Source: Gnetum montanum (lineage: Eukaryota > Streptophyta > Gnetopsida > Gnetales > Gnetaceae). Taken from it: a DNA stretch of 64,000 bases. The stretch is from contig MNCI01003909.1 in the NCBI GenBank assembly GCA_015680685.1, forward strand, positions 37,865 through 101,864, read 5' to 3'. Under the pieces are notes generated by a model that did not search any database, had not been told where the DNA came from, and saw only the letters and a list, made by a program, of their open reading frames with translations. Both the position numbers and the translations under genes were made by a program. Of this stretch, positions 11,390-22,440 are shown piece by piece (position 1 is the first letter of the stretch; each line of letters begins with the position of its first letter).

Positions 11390-14090
11390 GTGCCTAGAGC
11401 TTTTCCTCTTTAGTTTGGGAGTCTTGTGCTATCCATGATGATGCTCCAATGTTTGATGGAGTTGGTACCTTCCATGGACATGGCAGTTGTGGGAAAATTT
11501 GGTTGGACTTGACATACCAAGCCAAAAATATCCATCGTTCCTTTTCATAGGCTCTGTCTTTGTCCTTGTATTCTTGGTGATTCGTAAGTTGTCGAGCCAA
11601 GTCTACTACAACATCCGTTTGTCCTTGGTAGCTAGCCTTGACCACCTCTAATTTATAATTTTCCACTTCTAATTTTTGTAGCATCTACTTATGCTCGGCA
11701 AATTCTATTTCATACTTCGCATAGGTGGTTGCAACTTGCTTCTGTAGCTCTATTCATGGGAATCACACTATTAACATGGCTAAGTTGGCATATAGTAGGT
11801 TTGCCAATTCCATTTACTCCATAAGATCTTGTATTTGTAGGTCTTGGCTTTTGAGCTATGCTTGGTGGACAAATGCATAGGTATCTAATATGGCCTGCTA
11901 GTCAGTGTTTTGAGCACTGAGAGTGTTGATATGGGTCTTGGTCATATGGATTTATTTTTCGACTACTTACTTGTACATCCCTCCGTGGTCCCTAAAGTGT
12001 TGCTTCAGCTTTTCATGTCACCTTGCCTCATTTTGCCATGTGCTTATTTCAATTGTGGTTTGACGGATTGCATGCACCTCCTCCATTGAAAGGGTTCAAT
12101 TTTCTCTAGCCAAGCGATTTATGTCCTAGTTGACCATGACTAATTGTTCTCACAATTGCTAAAAATTTTCTTTGAGAACCTTCTTTTGTTTTTTCATAGT
12201 GATCAACCGAAGATTATCTACGACAAGCTATTTATTTTCCTCTTACAAGGCCTTAAGTGCTTTGGCATGTGCATATGTCTATGCTTGTGCCTTGGAAGCA
12301 TCCTAATTGGCCTTCTCCTTTTCCTCCACCACTTTCTTATTTTCTGCCAATAATTTAGTAAGTTGCTCTATCCTAAAAGACTGTAGCTGCTCTATGGGGA
12401 TAAATCAAGATGGGTTTTGCTATGCAGCCAGTAGGGTGACAAGCTTCTATTGGAGTCTCTCCAACTTTGCCTTTGCATGCTCAACCCTGATCTCTGCCAT
12501 GACTAGCTTCCCTTTGGTAGAGATGAGGTTTGATTGAGTTTCTGTGACATCTTGTGGGATGTTAAACAAGGACATCATCACTTTTCCTATCTGTAGCAAC
12601 CGATCAAGAACATCCTCATGCTCCATAGGAGTCATCAAGGGATCGGCCAAACTTTGAGCATCACGTGCTTCCATAAAGTTTGCCAGTGGCACAATAGGAA
12701 CATTGAATGATTCCTTGATATAGTCTGTGACCACTTCTATGGCTCCCACTACATCTTGATATTGCATGACCATGACTATGGCACCTTTGCTAGTTTCCAA
12801 TTGCACCTAAAAGGATGCGGCATTTCCTAAGATTTGTTGTGACTAGTGTGACCCCCCTCCTCCTGTTTGGATTAACACCTTTCCCTGTCTACAATCAATG
12901 GAGACTATGGGTCATACGACATCATTGATGACCTAGAAGAGATTAGTGTTATCATGACTTCCCTAGTTGATAGTCTCAACAATGGCCCTAAGATGGTTCA
13001 TCGATGGTTGATAATCCTGCAGTGGTGGCAGCAGTTGGTCTTGTTGGCATGTGCTAGGCCCTACTTCTTATTGTTGACTGGGTCTTGTGCTTGGAAGTTA
13101 GCTAGGCCCTGTAGTTTGAGTTACAGTGGCCCCCACTGTTTGTTCTTGTTGTGGCTCTAGTGTCTCACTAACACTTTTCCTTCGGGCTGGTGGCTTTAGC
13201 AATTCAGCAAATGAAGCATTTTGGGCTCTTCTAGGGATGTCATTGGTGCACCCCAGAATTCTAGCACATCAACATAGCTTCCTGATGAGATAGGGAAAGG
13301 GCAATGTGAACTTCCCTATCTTGCATTCCTCAAACTACCTCAGAATCTCTGTGAGATACAAATGGGGTAGGTTAGCATTAACCTTGCCCATCAATATAGC
13401 ACTTCCATTAGCTGCATATGTGGAGATTCTATTCAATCCTTTTGTGGGGAAGATGTGATGAGTACCAATCTTGAAATAGATCCTCTCCTCTAGGGTTAAC
13501 TCTTCATACCCCTTGTCTTCCTTGTTGTACACCCTTTTTAACAAAATTTTTCGTGCATCAACCTCATAGTGAGTGGGCAGGTGAGAAACTTTTGACCCTA
13601 TATTTAGAAGATTTAACACTTCTAAAATGGCTTTGGTAGAGAAATCTTTAGAAACACCACCAATATCAACTATGGTGCCTTCTTCTTTATTGTGCAAAAA
13701 TTAGTATGTCTCTCTCAAGCACCAAGCACCACTTTTAGAGAAGACAGGCCATAATGGGGACCCTTTGAGTTGGTCTCTGATTGCTTTAGGAGTGAACTTA
13801 GTGAAAGGTCCAAAGTTGAGTTCCATGATCATGGCTACTAATGTGGACCTTTCATGGATTTCCTAAACACATTCTAGGGACAACGTGAGATGTTGTCCCT
13901 GTTTAGGTGCTTTAGCAGCTCCTATTTTAGCCTGTCTCAATTGCACAGTAATAGGAGGCTCTTGATGGATGCTAAATGATTGTGCCTTTTGTTTTGTACA
14001 TTCCTCAGTAGACACTTGGCCTCTACCTCTCCTTGGTCATTTGGATGTACCTTGAGAGGGTCCTCCTTGCTGTCCATGTTTAGGGACCAT
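11390..14090 (-). pseudogene. A1 post-pol ORF: plant transposon-type domain plus coiled coil
   Basis: A decayed frame starts at an ATG (14090-14088) within TTGTAGATGG, the same context as the post-pol ORF of D. Readable blocks include 13697-13335 (120 codons open) with LTLEERIYF and NLPHLYLTEILR. These are followed by LPFPYLIRK near 13300, and then by S/T/Q-rich sequence. Regions 12806-12447 and 11684-11394 are open and rich in E, K, L, Q and A with a heptad-like pattern, suggesting a coiled coil. The block order matches the frame at 62.4-64.0 kb in D. The N-terminal half resembles, from memory, the putative plant transposon protein domain found in Athila-like elements. It sits where Athila elements carry an env-like ORF. 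I see no convincing signal peptide or membrane segment, so env function is not supported. Confidence 0.6.
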
Positions 14091-14568
14091 CTACAATCAC
14101 ACAAGGTTGACTATTAGTAAGGTTATTTACAAAATGTGACTTATACCCTTACTTTTTTCCTTTAATGAATTTTCTTTTGTTTCATGTGATCCAGAGTTCG
14201 GAAATTTTATGAAAATGTCCCCTAAAAGTTTTGATATTAGGCCCAATTTGATTAGGTGGCTCCAAAAATAAATTCTCATGGTATGAGTGAAGAGAGAAAA
14301 TTGATTTGGCAATGTGTTTAATAGTTTCTATGGTCATTTTCCCTTTATGGTATCCTTCAGGTGATGATAAATTTTGGAAAAATTACATGCAACTTGGAGC
14401 ATACCCTTCCCCCATGAGTAAGCTGAACACTCTGGGTTTAGATAGGCTCAATCGGAATGGGAATCGGGGCGTTAAAAAGCAAGTTATGGATGTTTGAACG
14501 ATACATGCGCAAGCTAGCAAGTTTGTGGAAGAAAATTTTAACAACTCCCCTCACATGAATAGTATAAA

Positions 14569-14690
14569 ATGATGTTGATGTGCACAGGGGGGGTCCATAT
14601 ATATAGTTTTTATGGACGCGATATCACATACCCGATAGTGTGGACCTGATATCGCGTCGGACCTAATATCAAGGCCTATTGAAAATTGGG
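14569..14690 (-). promoter_or_regulatory. A1 internal U3-like TATA segment
   Basis: On the minus strand this reads through GATATT, GCGATATCAGG and GGGTATGTGATATCGCG, then a TATATATA box at 14605-14598. The A1 LTR U3 has the nearly identical GGATATGTGATATCGTG just before its TATA box. The segment is about 0.5 kb upstream of the post-pol ORF start. No polypurine tract or LTR terminus adjoins it, so it does not look like a full LTR. Promoter activity is inferred. A small relic of another LTR insertion is the main alternative. Confidence 0.5.
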
Positions 14691-14984
14691 TACTTAGTAA
14701 AATTAATGAATTTCTAAATTTCCAAGGCCAAAAATAAAGGATTTGAGGTTAATTGAAAAGGTCCAAGGTAACATTGAATAGAAAAGAAGGCACAAAAAGT
14801 ATAATGGGGTAGAATTTGATAATGAAATTCATGAATAGAATGAGGAAAAAGGACATGTTATGGTGCATAGGAACATTTGAACTTAGAAGAATGATAAAGG
14901 AAAGAATAACATTGGCAATGTAGTACTTGAAGGATATAAAATGATGCGATGATGATGTACAATGAGTGTAAATTACAAAGGTTA

Positions 14985-15585
14985 CACAAATGTGTCCTCC
15001 CCAAAGTAGGTTCCTACCTATGATGCCCTTATGTAACCACCCTAAAAATGTCTGTAGGCACTAGAAGGGTGAAATGTAATCCACACCAATCCCACAAAGA
15101 CACACATGTAGATACCATCGTAATGAGGTATGAATTCTATGTGATACAAGACACGAGTCACAAATTCATGAATAGGAAGATGAGGCAAATCATAGAAGGG
15201 ATTGTAGAGATTGGGTCATGAGGTAACTGATCCATGGCACAATGAATCTTGAATGTAGGTTATGATTAATGTGTCATTAAGTCGTCGCTCCAAAATCAAG
15301 ACCAAGTCCATTCCTATGATCAGTGACATTACATTGTTTCATCCCATGATGGACAACCATAAGAGTACCATGACAACAAGGCATACAATCACTTGGCATT
15401 TTGTTCAAGGGAGGAGTGATTCAGAATTGCTTTACATCACTTTGATCTTGATTTTTTATTTTTTCTTTTTGTGTGGTTGCTTTGGCACACTCTTCTTGCT
15501 CTTTTTTTTCTTTTTCTCATTTTTTTGAACGCTTAATCTAGAGAAGCCACCTACCTTCAAGCATGGGTGCATGTCTTTCTAGTGG
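14985..15585 (-). other. A1 conserved 3' noncoding blocks
   Basis: Two short blocks recur in the 3' noncoding part of Athila-type copies here. One is CCTACTTTGGGGAGGACACA on the minus strand (about 15015-14990). The other is ACTAGAAAGACATGCACCCA (15585-15560) followed by TGCTTGAAGGTAG. Homologues are in B (first block only), C, D and OA. Their function is unknown. Confidence 0.6.
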
Positions 15586-15959
15586 AACCCCCTAGAATAG
15601 CATTGGTTTTCTTAAGTGAGTGCCTTTATTACTCTTACTCCCATTTTTTTAGATCTACAAGGATCTTAGTACACCCAAGTTGCATGGTAACTCCTACAGA
15701 TGTCACCAAAGAGAATCCATAAGTCCCCTTGATGTCACACCCTGGCCATTCTATCTTGGTCCATCGTTCTTTGCTTTGGGTATAATGAGTAGAAAGTTAC
15801 TTTAAGTTTTAATGATGTGAAGAATATCATCATACCCAGAGTAGAACCTCTTATTAATAGAATGGTTGGGTGGATGTGATGGGCTCGCTGTCCAAATAAT
15901 TAGTTACTTGAGACTTGATAGCAAAGAACAATACCTCAACCAACAAGTCACATGAGTGA

Positions 15960-16100
15960 TTTATTCATAGATGATATTTCTCATAAAAATATAAAAATAT
16001 AAAATAATAAATTTAAAGATGAAAAACTAGAAAACAAAAAATTGTAAAATTAAAGAAAAGGAAAAATATTTATTAATTCTACTTGTTAGAATGGAGGATA
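15960..16100 (-). other. A1 T-rich tract
   Basis: On the minus strand this is a T-rich, G-poor tract of repeated TTTTA/TTTTC units. In B, C and D the equivalent tract follows the integrase. Here gag comes directly before it, which marks the pol deletion. Confidence 0.55.
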
Positions 16101-16169
16101 TCCCCCATGAGTAAACTTTTGATCATGGAAAGAATTAATAAATGGAAGGTTTGGATCTATGCATGTTAA

Positions 16170-18119
16170 AAATATTAGGACCTAGTAATATCCAAACCAT
16201 TGGGTGTCTTTTGATGTGGTGGTTGGAATGTACCCAAATTGGGGTACATACATTGTATTAAAGTTAACATAGTGGGGCAAGTTAGAAGATGAGTTTAATT
16301 GATATGGACTTGACCCACTATGGCACCCTTGACCGTAAGATGGTATGCAAGGATTGATATGCTTCCCTACGTGGCTATATTCATTAGGCCACATGGTTGT
16401 TGGAGTATTGATNGTTCCCTACGTGGCTATATTCATTAGGCCACATGGTTGTTGGAGTATTGATTGGTGGCCTTGATAAGGTAACATGACATGTTGGGTT
16501 TGAGGAGAAAGATGCACCACAGTGTTGAACTTGTGCTGAGTGAGAGGATGTAGTGGTCTTGGAACTGTGTTGTCCCTTTCTATGGTCATGTCTAAAGAAG
16601 GGATGCCTTTGATGTTGTGGAGGATTCCCATTGTGGTTGATAGTAGCAGCACAAGTAACATTCGTGGGTTGATGCTGTGGTGCAAAACCTTCTAGTACTA
16701 TTGGTGGTGATGTAGAAGGAGGTAAAGGATGAGAATATTGAATTTGAGGAGAAGTGTAAGGCACATGAGGTGGTGATTTTATTAGAGAGATCATGGGTTG
16801 ATAGTACTTAGGAGAATGATAATAATGTGGTGAGATAGCGGGTGTTGACCTGATTGGGGAAACAAGATGCTAAATTTGATAAGCACTTAGGTTTGGATGA
16901 TATGAAGGGTGTGACTAGTTTGAGGGTGGCCTCCCCCACAATTGGGATTTTTGCCACTATGATTGAACAAAATATTTTTGTATGAAATCTGGATGTAACA
17001 TTCTTCCCCAATACTTATGTAAATGTGACAAGATTGGGCATTGACCTTTGCTGTGATCATACAGGCAAACATTACATTAATATGTACGATTAGCAGTTGA
17101 GTTCTTATTCTCTTCAATCCTTCTTTTCGATTTTCTAAGGTTGTTCTATCCTACTTCTTGGTTCTACCTCTAATAGTGTTGGTATTTTCCTCAATTTCAT
17201 CTAGTGATTATAGTATTGGCAAAGATGATTCCACCTCCTTGAGGTGAGTTGATTTATCCTCTTCCTGGTTATGGACCTTTGTTAAATTGAGATTTTGGTC
17301 TCATTGAGCGCTTTCAACATTTTGCCATTTAGCCATTTCTCCTTCTTCTTTTGCTACCCACTTAATAAGCTCTTGGAATTGGTGGGTTCGTAGCTCGTAT
17401 AGTTGACCTTGGGCATACATCCCTAGGGTTTCCCTTGTCTCATTGTAGAGCCCATCCATGATGTGGTACATTAGCCTTTCCTTGGAAAACCCATGGCCTG
17501 GGCATTTGTTTAATAAAGAGTAATATATTTCTAAGGCCATGTCCAAGGCTTCATGTTGCACTTGTCTCCACTCTTGGATTTGTCTCCTCAAGGCTGACAC
17601 TCTTGCATGGGTTTGATATCTTTCATTGAAGAGTTCTACCATTGTCAGCCAACGTCGAATTGATTTTGGTCTTAAGGACCTGTACCATACTTTTTCTTGG
17701 CCAACGAGTGTTGTAGAAAAGAGCTTAAGTTTTTGCCACCCATTATCAATATTGTTCTAAACACAGGCATCATGGAAGGCTTGTAAATGATGTTGTAGGT
17801 TTGAATCATAGCCTCTTAAAAATTTGGAAATTTTTTTTAAATCAAGCTTGGGTAGATGGCTTTTCTTACGATGCCTACGGGATATTCGAATAGCCTCTTG
17901 TATATGCATTAGGCTCTTAGTGGCCAGTAGGGGTTCACTGTTACTAGGTAGGTTATGAATTTTTGAGTTGGGATGATGTTGTCTTCATTTATGTACATAG
18001 GAGACCTCTGCATAAGATTGAGTACTCCAAACTTCATCTTCATCATCATATAATTCATTGGTTCCCCAATGAATTTCCTTACTAGTTGTTGCATTGTCAT
18101 AGTCTTGTGAGAGAGACAT
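16170..18119 (-). pseudogene. gag: A1 gag relic
   Basis: The frame starts at an ATG (18119-18117) reading MSLSQDYDNATTSKEIH and is broken by stops. The best part, 17642-17301, is a gag core open for 113 codons, with LFNERYQTHARVS, EALDMALEIYYSLLNKCPGH and MDGLYNETRETLGMYAQG. The same core is in OA at 26.58-26.86 kb and in B at 35.1-35.4 kb. The C-terminal part (16794-16182) is rich in P, Q, H, S and T, as in Athila-type gag linkers. The zinc knuckle and protease that should follow are missing. A 50-bp duplication around an N (16363-16464) interrupts the linker. Confidence 0.75.
16363..16464. repeat. 50-bp duplication flanking a single N, likely an assembly seam
   Basis: Positions 16363-16412 and 16415-16464 are identical 50-bp sequences separated only by NG (N at 16413). 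An exact duplicate straddling one undetermined base in old, diverged DNA is more likely an unmerged contig overlap than biology. Confidence 0.85.
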
Positions 18120-18183
18120 TGTGATGAATTGTGTGTGACTTATCTATAATTAGTTTCTCTCTAAAATATATATCGTTAATGCT

Positions 18184-18402
18184 TCTTTACAGCGAAGGGA
18201 TCCTAAAGAGGAACTTACTATACAAGGAAAAGATGATGATATATCCCTTGAAGAGTTAAAGGAATATGAAGAAGAATGAGCTACTATTCTATCAAAGATC
18301 CCAAGTTTAGCTTTTGACAAGTTAGACATAGTCAACCTAAGCTTGGAGGAGATAGAATAACGAGTCCTTAAAGTTTATGAAAAGACTCAAGATAAACATT
18401 AA
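18184..18402 (+). pseudogene. F1 convergent coiled-coil ORF, C-terminal fragment
   Basis: The plus strand reads DDDISLEELKEYEEE, a stop, then ILSKIPSLAFDKLDIVN and LSLEEIE, ending in KTQDKH-stop at about 18402. F2 has the same end at 50640-50818, preceded by about 1.5 kb more of the same frame. Composition is rich in E, K, D and L, as in coiled coils. It faces the gag of F1. I do not recognise the family. Some Tat-lineage elements carry an antisense ORF after pol, which is the nearest precedent. Confidence 0.45.
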
Positions 18403-19379
18403 TACTTTTAAGTAGTCATTTTATTTTATTCAATCTAAGAAATAAAATAAAATAAAACTAACTCATTTGGTCTTAATTTTTTATATGAAGACCCTCAAAA
18501 GAGTAGCTAATGGCCAACAGTAGAAGAGCCAATTCTAATGAAAATCAATAAAAAGGATAAGAAAGAAGCTGGAAAAGATTAGATCTAAGTCATTTGTTTT
18601 TGGTGCGACTATTTTATAATAAATGTCAAGTATGATTGAAATGATCATTTGACACCATGTCAAAGGTTATGACATGCATTAATCTTTGTGATGAATTTTT
18701 CAAAAGAAATAAAATCTACATTCACATTAATTTTGACATAGCCATTTTTCTATGTAGTAGCAACTAGAATTAATGTGAAACATTGTAGCTTATAACTACT
18801 TGTCAATTTAACGTTACTCATTAATAACAAATGATTAAAGAAAAAAGAGTTAAGAAAAATTCACTAACCACCATTTGCCTAATGATAGCAAACAACAAAA
18901 GAAAACTAAAAGAAAAGTTCTAACATGCACTAGTAAATGTCCACCACCTAATGGAAAATAAAAGATGGAAAATAAGAAAGAAGAGACTACTAAAGTTTAT
19001 GGATCTAAGGTTATTGTATTCATAATGAACCTTCAATTAGTTGAGTGAGAAGGATAAGGAGAATCCTTCTTCTTATACAAGGATATAATCTAGTTCATCA
19101 AAGCCTAAGTCAATGAATTTAACGTTAGAAAGAGACTTGTTTCCTAAGTCTACAAAATAAAAGATAACCTTAGAGTTCTTAGAAAAGTAGGGAACTATAA
19201 GCTTATCTATAGGTTCTAGCTAGTTTTCCACTAAGTTGATAGGAATGTGCTTCTCGACCTAGGAGAGAGATACTAGGAGTTTGGCTATTTGTAGAGATAA
19301 CTATCTCACAGTTACAAATAGGTGTGTATATCTCCTGATGTAATGGAAAAGACACATCTCTATGTTCAACTAGTTAGGA

Positions 19380-19640
19380 ATATTTCAATATACCATTAAC
19401 ACTAGGACACTCACATATCACTATAAAGATAACATCAAAATATAGAGCATTGCCTACCATGAATGGTATCCTAATGAAACCTATAACCTCTACTCACGTA
19501 CTATTAAAACAAAAGAGGTTAATGAAAGTTTCATTAAACACTATCTAATCTTAGAGGTTGAGATGCTTTATAATAGCCTATGTAATCACATTTGATCTGG
19601 CACTATCACCAATAGAATTTGAAGACATTTTGATGATAAT
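19380..19640 (-). pseudogene. F1 retropepsin relic
   Basis: On the minus strand the sequence reads VEVIGFIRIPFMVGNALYF, then DVIFIVICECPSVNGIL. This resembles the end of Ty3/gypsy proteases (E-V-I-G-x-I-x-L-P-x-x-x-G ... F-x-V ... Y-N-x-I-L-G-R). The upstream active-site part is better seen in F2 (IDDSARSNVIT). No RT follows it. Confidence 0.5.
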
Positions 19641-20929
19641 ATAGAATGGGAGTTAATAGATATCCCTTGTCTTTAAGTTTCTCTCAATGTTTTCATCATG
19701 AAAGTTTAGATTATTTGATCCATAGTGAGGAAGTTGAAGAAAATAGGATATAGCTTCCATTTGAGTAAAGATGTCACTTGAGATCATGATCCTCTTAAGA
19801 ACATCATTTATTATAGCATGGTGTTCTTTTGAGATTACCACAAGGTCACACATGAATAAGTTAGTGCCTTTGGAATGGACAATAGAGATCATTTTTTGTA
19901 AAATATTACTGTCTGTAGGCTAAAATGGTTATGAAGCAAGTATCACTGTAATAGGCTATATAGGATTAGAAGAAGATGAGAGGTCACTTGAAGATATAGC
20001 CTCTTATTAGTGCTAAAAGGAAACCTTCTTTGTTGTTTTATAAGGTTGCTTCAAGACATTAGTTATCTCTTCCTTTTTCTTAGTTGAGCGAAACTCATTG
20101 ATATGTTGACTATAAGTCAAAATCTTCACATGAGGTGAAAGGAAAGAATATGTTTGAGGTGTAATGTATGGAATAGTATTTTGAGGTTTATTATGAGATG
20201 AAATAGGATGGGAAGTTAATGATGGTAAACATTTAATAGGAGTGGATTAATAAGATTTTGTGGCATAAATACAATAAGAAGGTGATGATGAGTGCTTAGG
20301 CTTAGATGGTGTGGTATAGTCAAATCAGGAAATCACATAGGACTTTTAAGATTGTAGTGATGTCTACCTAGATTGACTATAGTCAAACTAGAGAATGACA
20401 TAAGGCTCTTTAGGTGGAGACTTATATGCTTTGTATATAGGCTTGAAAGCTAAAATTGTTCCTCCAACTCCCAAGTTGTTATGACATACTTCTAGTTGTT
20501 AGTTATCGAGATGCATAGTGGATGGATCACTTTTGACCACTATTTTAGCCTTATCAATGAGGTCCTACACATCATATTTCAAATTCCTATAATTATATGT
20601 ATTATGTCTAGTAGTCTCATGATAGTAGTAGTATTTATGATAGTTATATCACTTAGGCACCTTAGGATCTCCTTATTATTAAGAAGGATTCATAGCTATC
20701 AATTGGATATGATGGAAGTGTGCTTTCACTTGATCAAAGACCTACTTCTTCTTAAGGTGGTTATTTCTAAAAATATTGTTTAGGAGTTAAGAGTATCTCA
20801 TGAGTATCTTAGTATATTGATCTCTACTTTTATGAGGTTTAGATAGTTGATTAGATGAGGAAGAAAATGGGAAGCATTATTTTCTTTAGAAAAAGAGAAA
20901 ACACTTGAAAATGTTAAGGGTGTCTTCTC

Positions 20930-22440
20930 TTATTTAGCAATTTTATTAGCTTTATTATGAATTACCATGAATTTCTGGTCATTACATTGAATGACTGCTT
21001 TTTCAATCCATCTAGTGGCCAAGAGAACATCATTTAGAGAATGAGGCTTAGGATAAGCCATTATCTTATAAATGTAGTTAATAACAACTACTTCAAAGGT
21101 GTCTTGTATTTGACATTCATCCAAATGATAGGGTAGTTTTGTTGATGCCACTATCCTTTGAGAAATGAACTTATTGATGGGTTCATTTTGCACTTGCATG
21201 ATGTCAATGACAAACATAACACTAGTACTTTGAGGCATATTGAACTTGAAGGATTCAATGAAGGGTATGAGGAGTTGATCTAGAAAGGTAATAGATCCAT
21301 ATGTTATAGATCTATAATATTCCAAAGCTTTTCCAAATACTGAGTTAGATAAACATCTCAACACAATATGAGCATAAGGAGGTAGAATCATGTATTCATT
21401 TTTGAATATGACCTCATGATTCATGGGGTCTACCACCTCACCATTATACATAGTGCAAGGAGGCAACAAAAATCCATTAGGCAAGATTGGCAAAGAAATT
21501 ATAGAGCTAATGAGATCATTTAAGGCCTTATCCATTACTATTTTATCTTCATTTCTTTCAAGATGGAGCATAATGTCATTAAGCAATTCAAGTAGCTATA
21601 GATCTATTCTAGGGGAGTTGATGATAGATGAGACTGTAGTAGCTAGTGAAGAAGTTTGGAAAGAAGGCACATAAGAAATGGATCCACTTAGAGTTGGAGC
21701 AGGTATACCCAAGGAAACTGGGTTGGATGAGCATATAGGGAAAGGGAAAGTACCTATGGTTTGTGGAATGTTAAATGGTTATGAAGTAGGGGTAGACAAT
21801 GGAAAAGATTGAAAAAAAGATATAGTGGGTTAAGGTTGAGGAATAAAATAAAAAGTGGATCCAAAACTTAAATTGATGACTGGAAAATGGAATGTGGACT
21901 ACTAACATTATTAGATGGGAAGAGTTAATAGAGTGAAGTATTAGTAGTATGGAGATGAAATGGTTCAATAGAGAGGTATAATTCTAGATGCATTACTTTG
22001 AGAAACTCAGATGTTAGAATGATAGATATGACAAGAATGGGGGTTACTTTTGCCAAGTTTCTCAACTTGTCTCTCCATCCTCATCTATTAGATGGATGTC
22101 AGACTAAAAAACAATGCTTTCTATTCTTGTCTTGAGAGTGATATGAGGACTAAGAGGTTGATCTAGGATGTTCTTCATCCTATCTTCTTCAATTTGCAAA
22201 TGAACTTTTTTTTTGCCTCTTCTCTTGTTCCATGACAAAGTATACTAGATCCTTACCTTCCTTATCATCTAGCTTAATGGGACGATCAAGATCAAAAAGT
22301 AAGGATGGAAAATTGTAAGCCTCCTCAAACTCCATCATGATTTTGAGCAAATAAGAAGTTAAGTTATAGTCAAGCTCCAATTTGACATAGGCTACCTTGT
22401 ATTTTGTTAAACTAAGTCCACTTGAAAAGGCTTGATTCAT
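20930..22440 (-). pseudogene. gag: F1 gag relic
   Basis: The first part, from ATG 22440 to about 22189, reads LTKYKVAYVKLELDYNLTS and PIKLDDKEGKDLVYFVMEQE. The second, 21586-20930, is open for 218 codons, with FIESFKFNMPQ, MQVQNEPINKFISQR and the hydrophobic and charged pattern of a capsid-type retrotransposon gag domain. The homologous frame in F2 is at 54800-53436. The two parts are separated by stops. This gag differs from that of the Athila-type elements in the window. Confidence 0.6.

Larger units (their letters stand above)
10235..18183 (-). mobile_element. Element A1: pol-less Athila-type Ty3/gypsy relic, 5' truncated
   Basis: Read on the minus strand, the order is gag (18119 to about 16170), T-rich tract (about 16100-15960), two conserved noncoding blocks (15585-15551 and 15045-14985), a U3-like internal TATA segment (14690-14569), a post-pol ORF (14090-11390), a polypurine tract (11129-11121) and the 3' LTR (11120-10235). 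Protease, RT, RNase H and integrase are absent between gag and the T-rich tract, which indicates an internal deletion. The 5' LTR and primer site are missing. The sequence changes to element F1 near 18184, about 65 bp upstream of the gag ATG. The gag and the modules are homologous to those of OA, B, C and D in this window. Confidence 0.75.

Noticed and set aside
15262-15528. 88-codon plus-strand frame ending in an F-rich run
   Set aside because: Lies in the 3' noncoding region of A1, antisense, with a T-rich tail; no homologue in the other copies.
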